This document shows, in pieces, positions 49,718 through 50,116 of a DNA stretch of 50,116 nt. A program made the position numbers and the translations under genes. Source of the stretch: Anaerophaga thermohalophila DSM 12881 (GTDB lineage Bacteria; Bacteroidota; Bacteroidia; Bacteroidales; Marinilabiliaceae); assembly GCF_000191885.1 (NCBI RefSeq), contig NZ_AEWI01000034.1, positions 1 through 50,116 of the forward strand, read 5' to 3'. The notes beneath the pieces are model-generated. The model saw only the letters and a program-made list of their open reading frames with translations. It searched no databases and was not told the origin of the DNA. The stretch's first letter is position 1; every line of letters starts with the position of its first letter.

Positions 49718-50116
49718 CTCTGAGAGAATATTCCACTAAAACAAGGATTAAGACTTGTCAAGGTCCTCGTCCCTGACATCATCAGACTCTCTGAGAGAAT
49801 ATTCCACTAAAACAAGGATTAAGACGATACCTGGATGGTTTAAGCAGTATAATTTGATCCTCTGAGAGAATATTCCACTAAAACAAGGATTAAGACAGAT
49901 TGACGTTTAATACCATTAATGACCGTCTCATATGCTCTGAGAGAATATTCCACTAAAACAAGGATTAAGACACTGATAGTAGATTCGTATACTCGTTGTG
50001 GCGATTCACTCTGAGAGAATATTCCACTAAAACAAGGATTAAGACGAAAGTTTTTAAATTTTCCATGACTTTAATTTTACTCTGAGAGAATATTCCACTA
50101 AAACAAGGATTAAGAC
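49718..50116 (+). CRISPR. CRISPR array 2 (6 repeats, 5 spacers visible, continues past the window)
   Basis: 37-base repeats start CTCTGAGAGA and end AAAACAAGGATTAAGAC, at 49718, 49789, 49860, 49935, 50009 and 50080. Spacers are 34-38 bases. The last 17 bases equal those of array 1, while the first 20 differ at seven positions. So the processing handle is the same and one Cas6 could serve both. The window ends exactly at the end of a repeat, so more units probably follow. Confidence 0.97.

Overview
The window looks like a chromosomal segment from a Bacteroidetes (Bacteroidota) bacterium. Several things point there. Promoters fit the TTG-N20-TAnnTTTG (-33/-7) pattern. A secreted M6 metalloprotease carries a C-terminal type IX secretion (Por) sorting domain. 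There are also LytTR regulators, a RibBA fusion, a YwqK/MORN-like secreted protein and a Cas6b-like protein. No rRNA, intact transposase or prophage gene was seen, and the exact genus cannot be called.

The first 38 kb is mostly housekeeping. Left to right it holds an rRNA/tRNA methyltransferase, dnaK, a MORN-repeat protein, xseA-xseB, cytidine deaminase (-), a GH73/LysM muramidase and a minus-strand run fmt / ribBA / LptF-G-type permease. These are followed by a START-like protein, a heterodimeric ABC exporter pair, and gshA with a stand-alone ATP-grasp ligase (probable glutathione synthesis). Two LytTR regulators come next, with a pair of small structured transcription units on the minus strand beside them. 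Then come an alpha/beta-hydrolase-like protein, tRNA-Gly and tRNA-Thr, the M6 protease, mutS2 (frameshifted), a small membrane protein, three short promoter/terminator modules, a cytidylate kinase-like protein, a fructosamine kinase-like protein, a low-molecular-weight tyrosine phosphatase, a DnaJ/CbpA chaperone and tRNA-Met.

From 38 kb to the end is a type III-A CRISPR-Cas island: WYL regulator (-), leader plus array 1 (12 repeats), a decayed cas1 N-terminus, cas6, cas10 (split by a frameshift), csm2, csm3, csm4, csm5, a CARF nuclease of the Card1/Can2 type and a small protein that may be a ring nuclease. It ends with a second leader plus array 2 (6 repeats visible, cut by the window end). 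The logic is that Cas6 processes crRNAs, the Csm complex detects and cuts target RNA, Cas10 makes cyclic oligoadenylate, the CARF nuclease responds, and the small protein may switch the signal off. No intact cas1 or cas2 is present here.

Intergenic space is filled with at least four families of short non-coding repeats, named A to D here. Family B repeatedly ends at the ATG start codon of a gene and family A at the TAG stop codon of a gene. Copies are nested inside each other (B inside C, D inside B), which gives an order of insertion. Two genes, mutS2 and cas10, each carry one extra A in a poly-A run. This is either a shared sequencing artefact or slippage.
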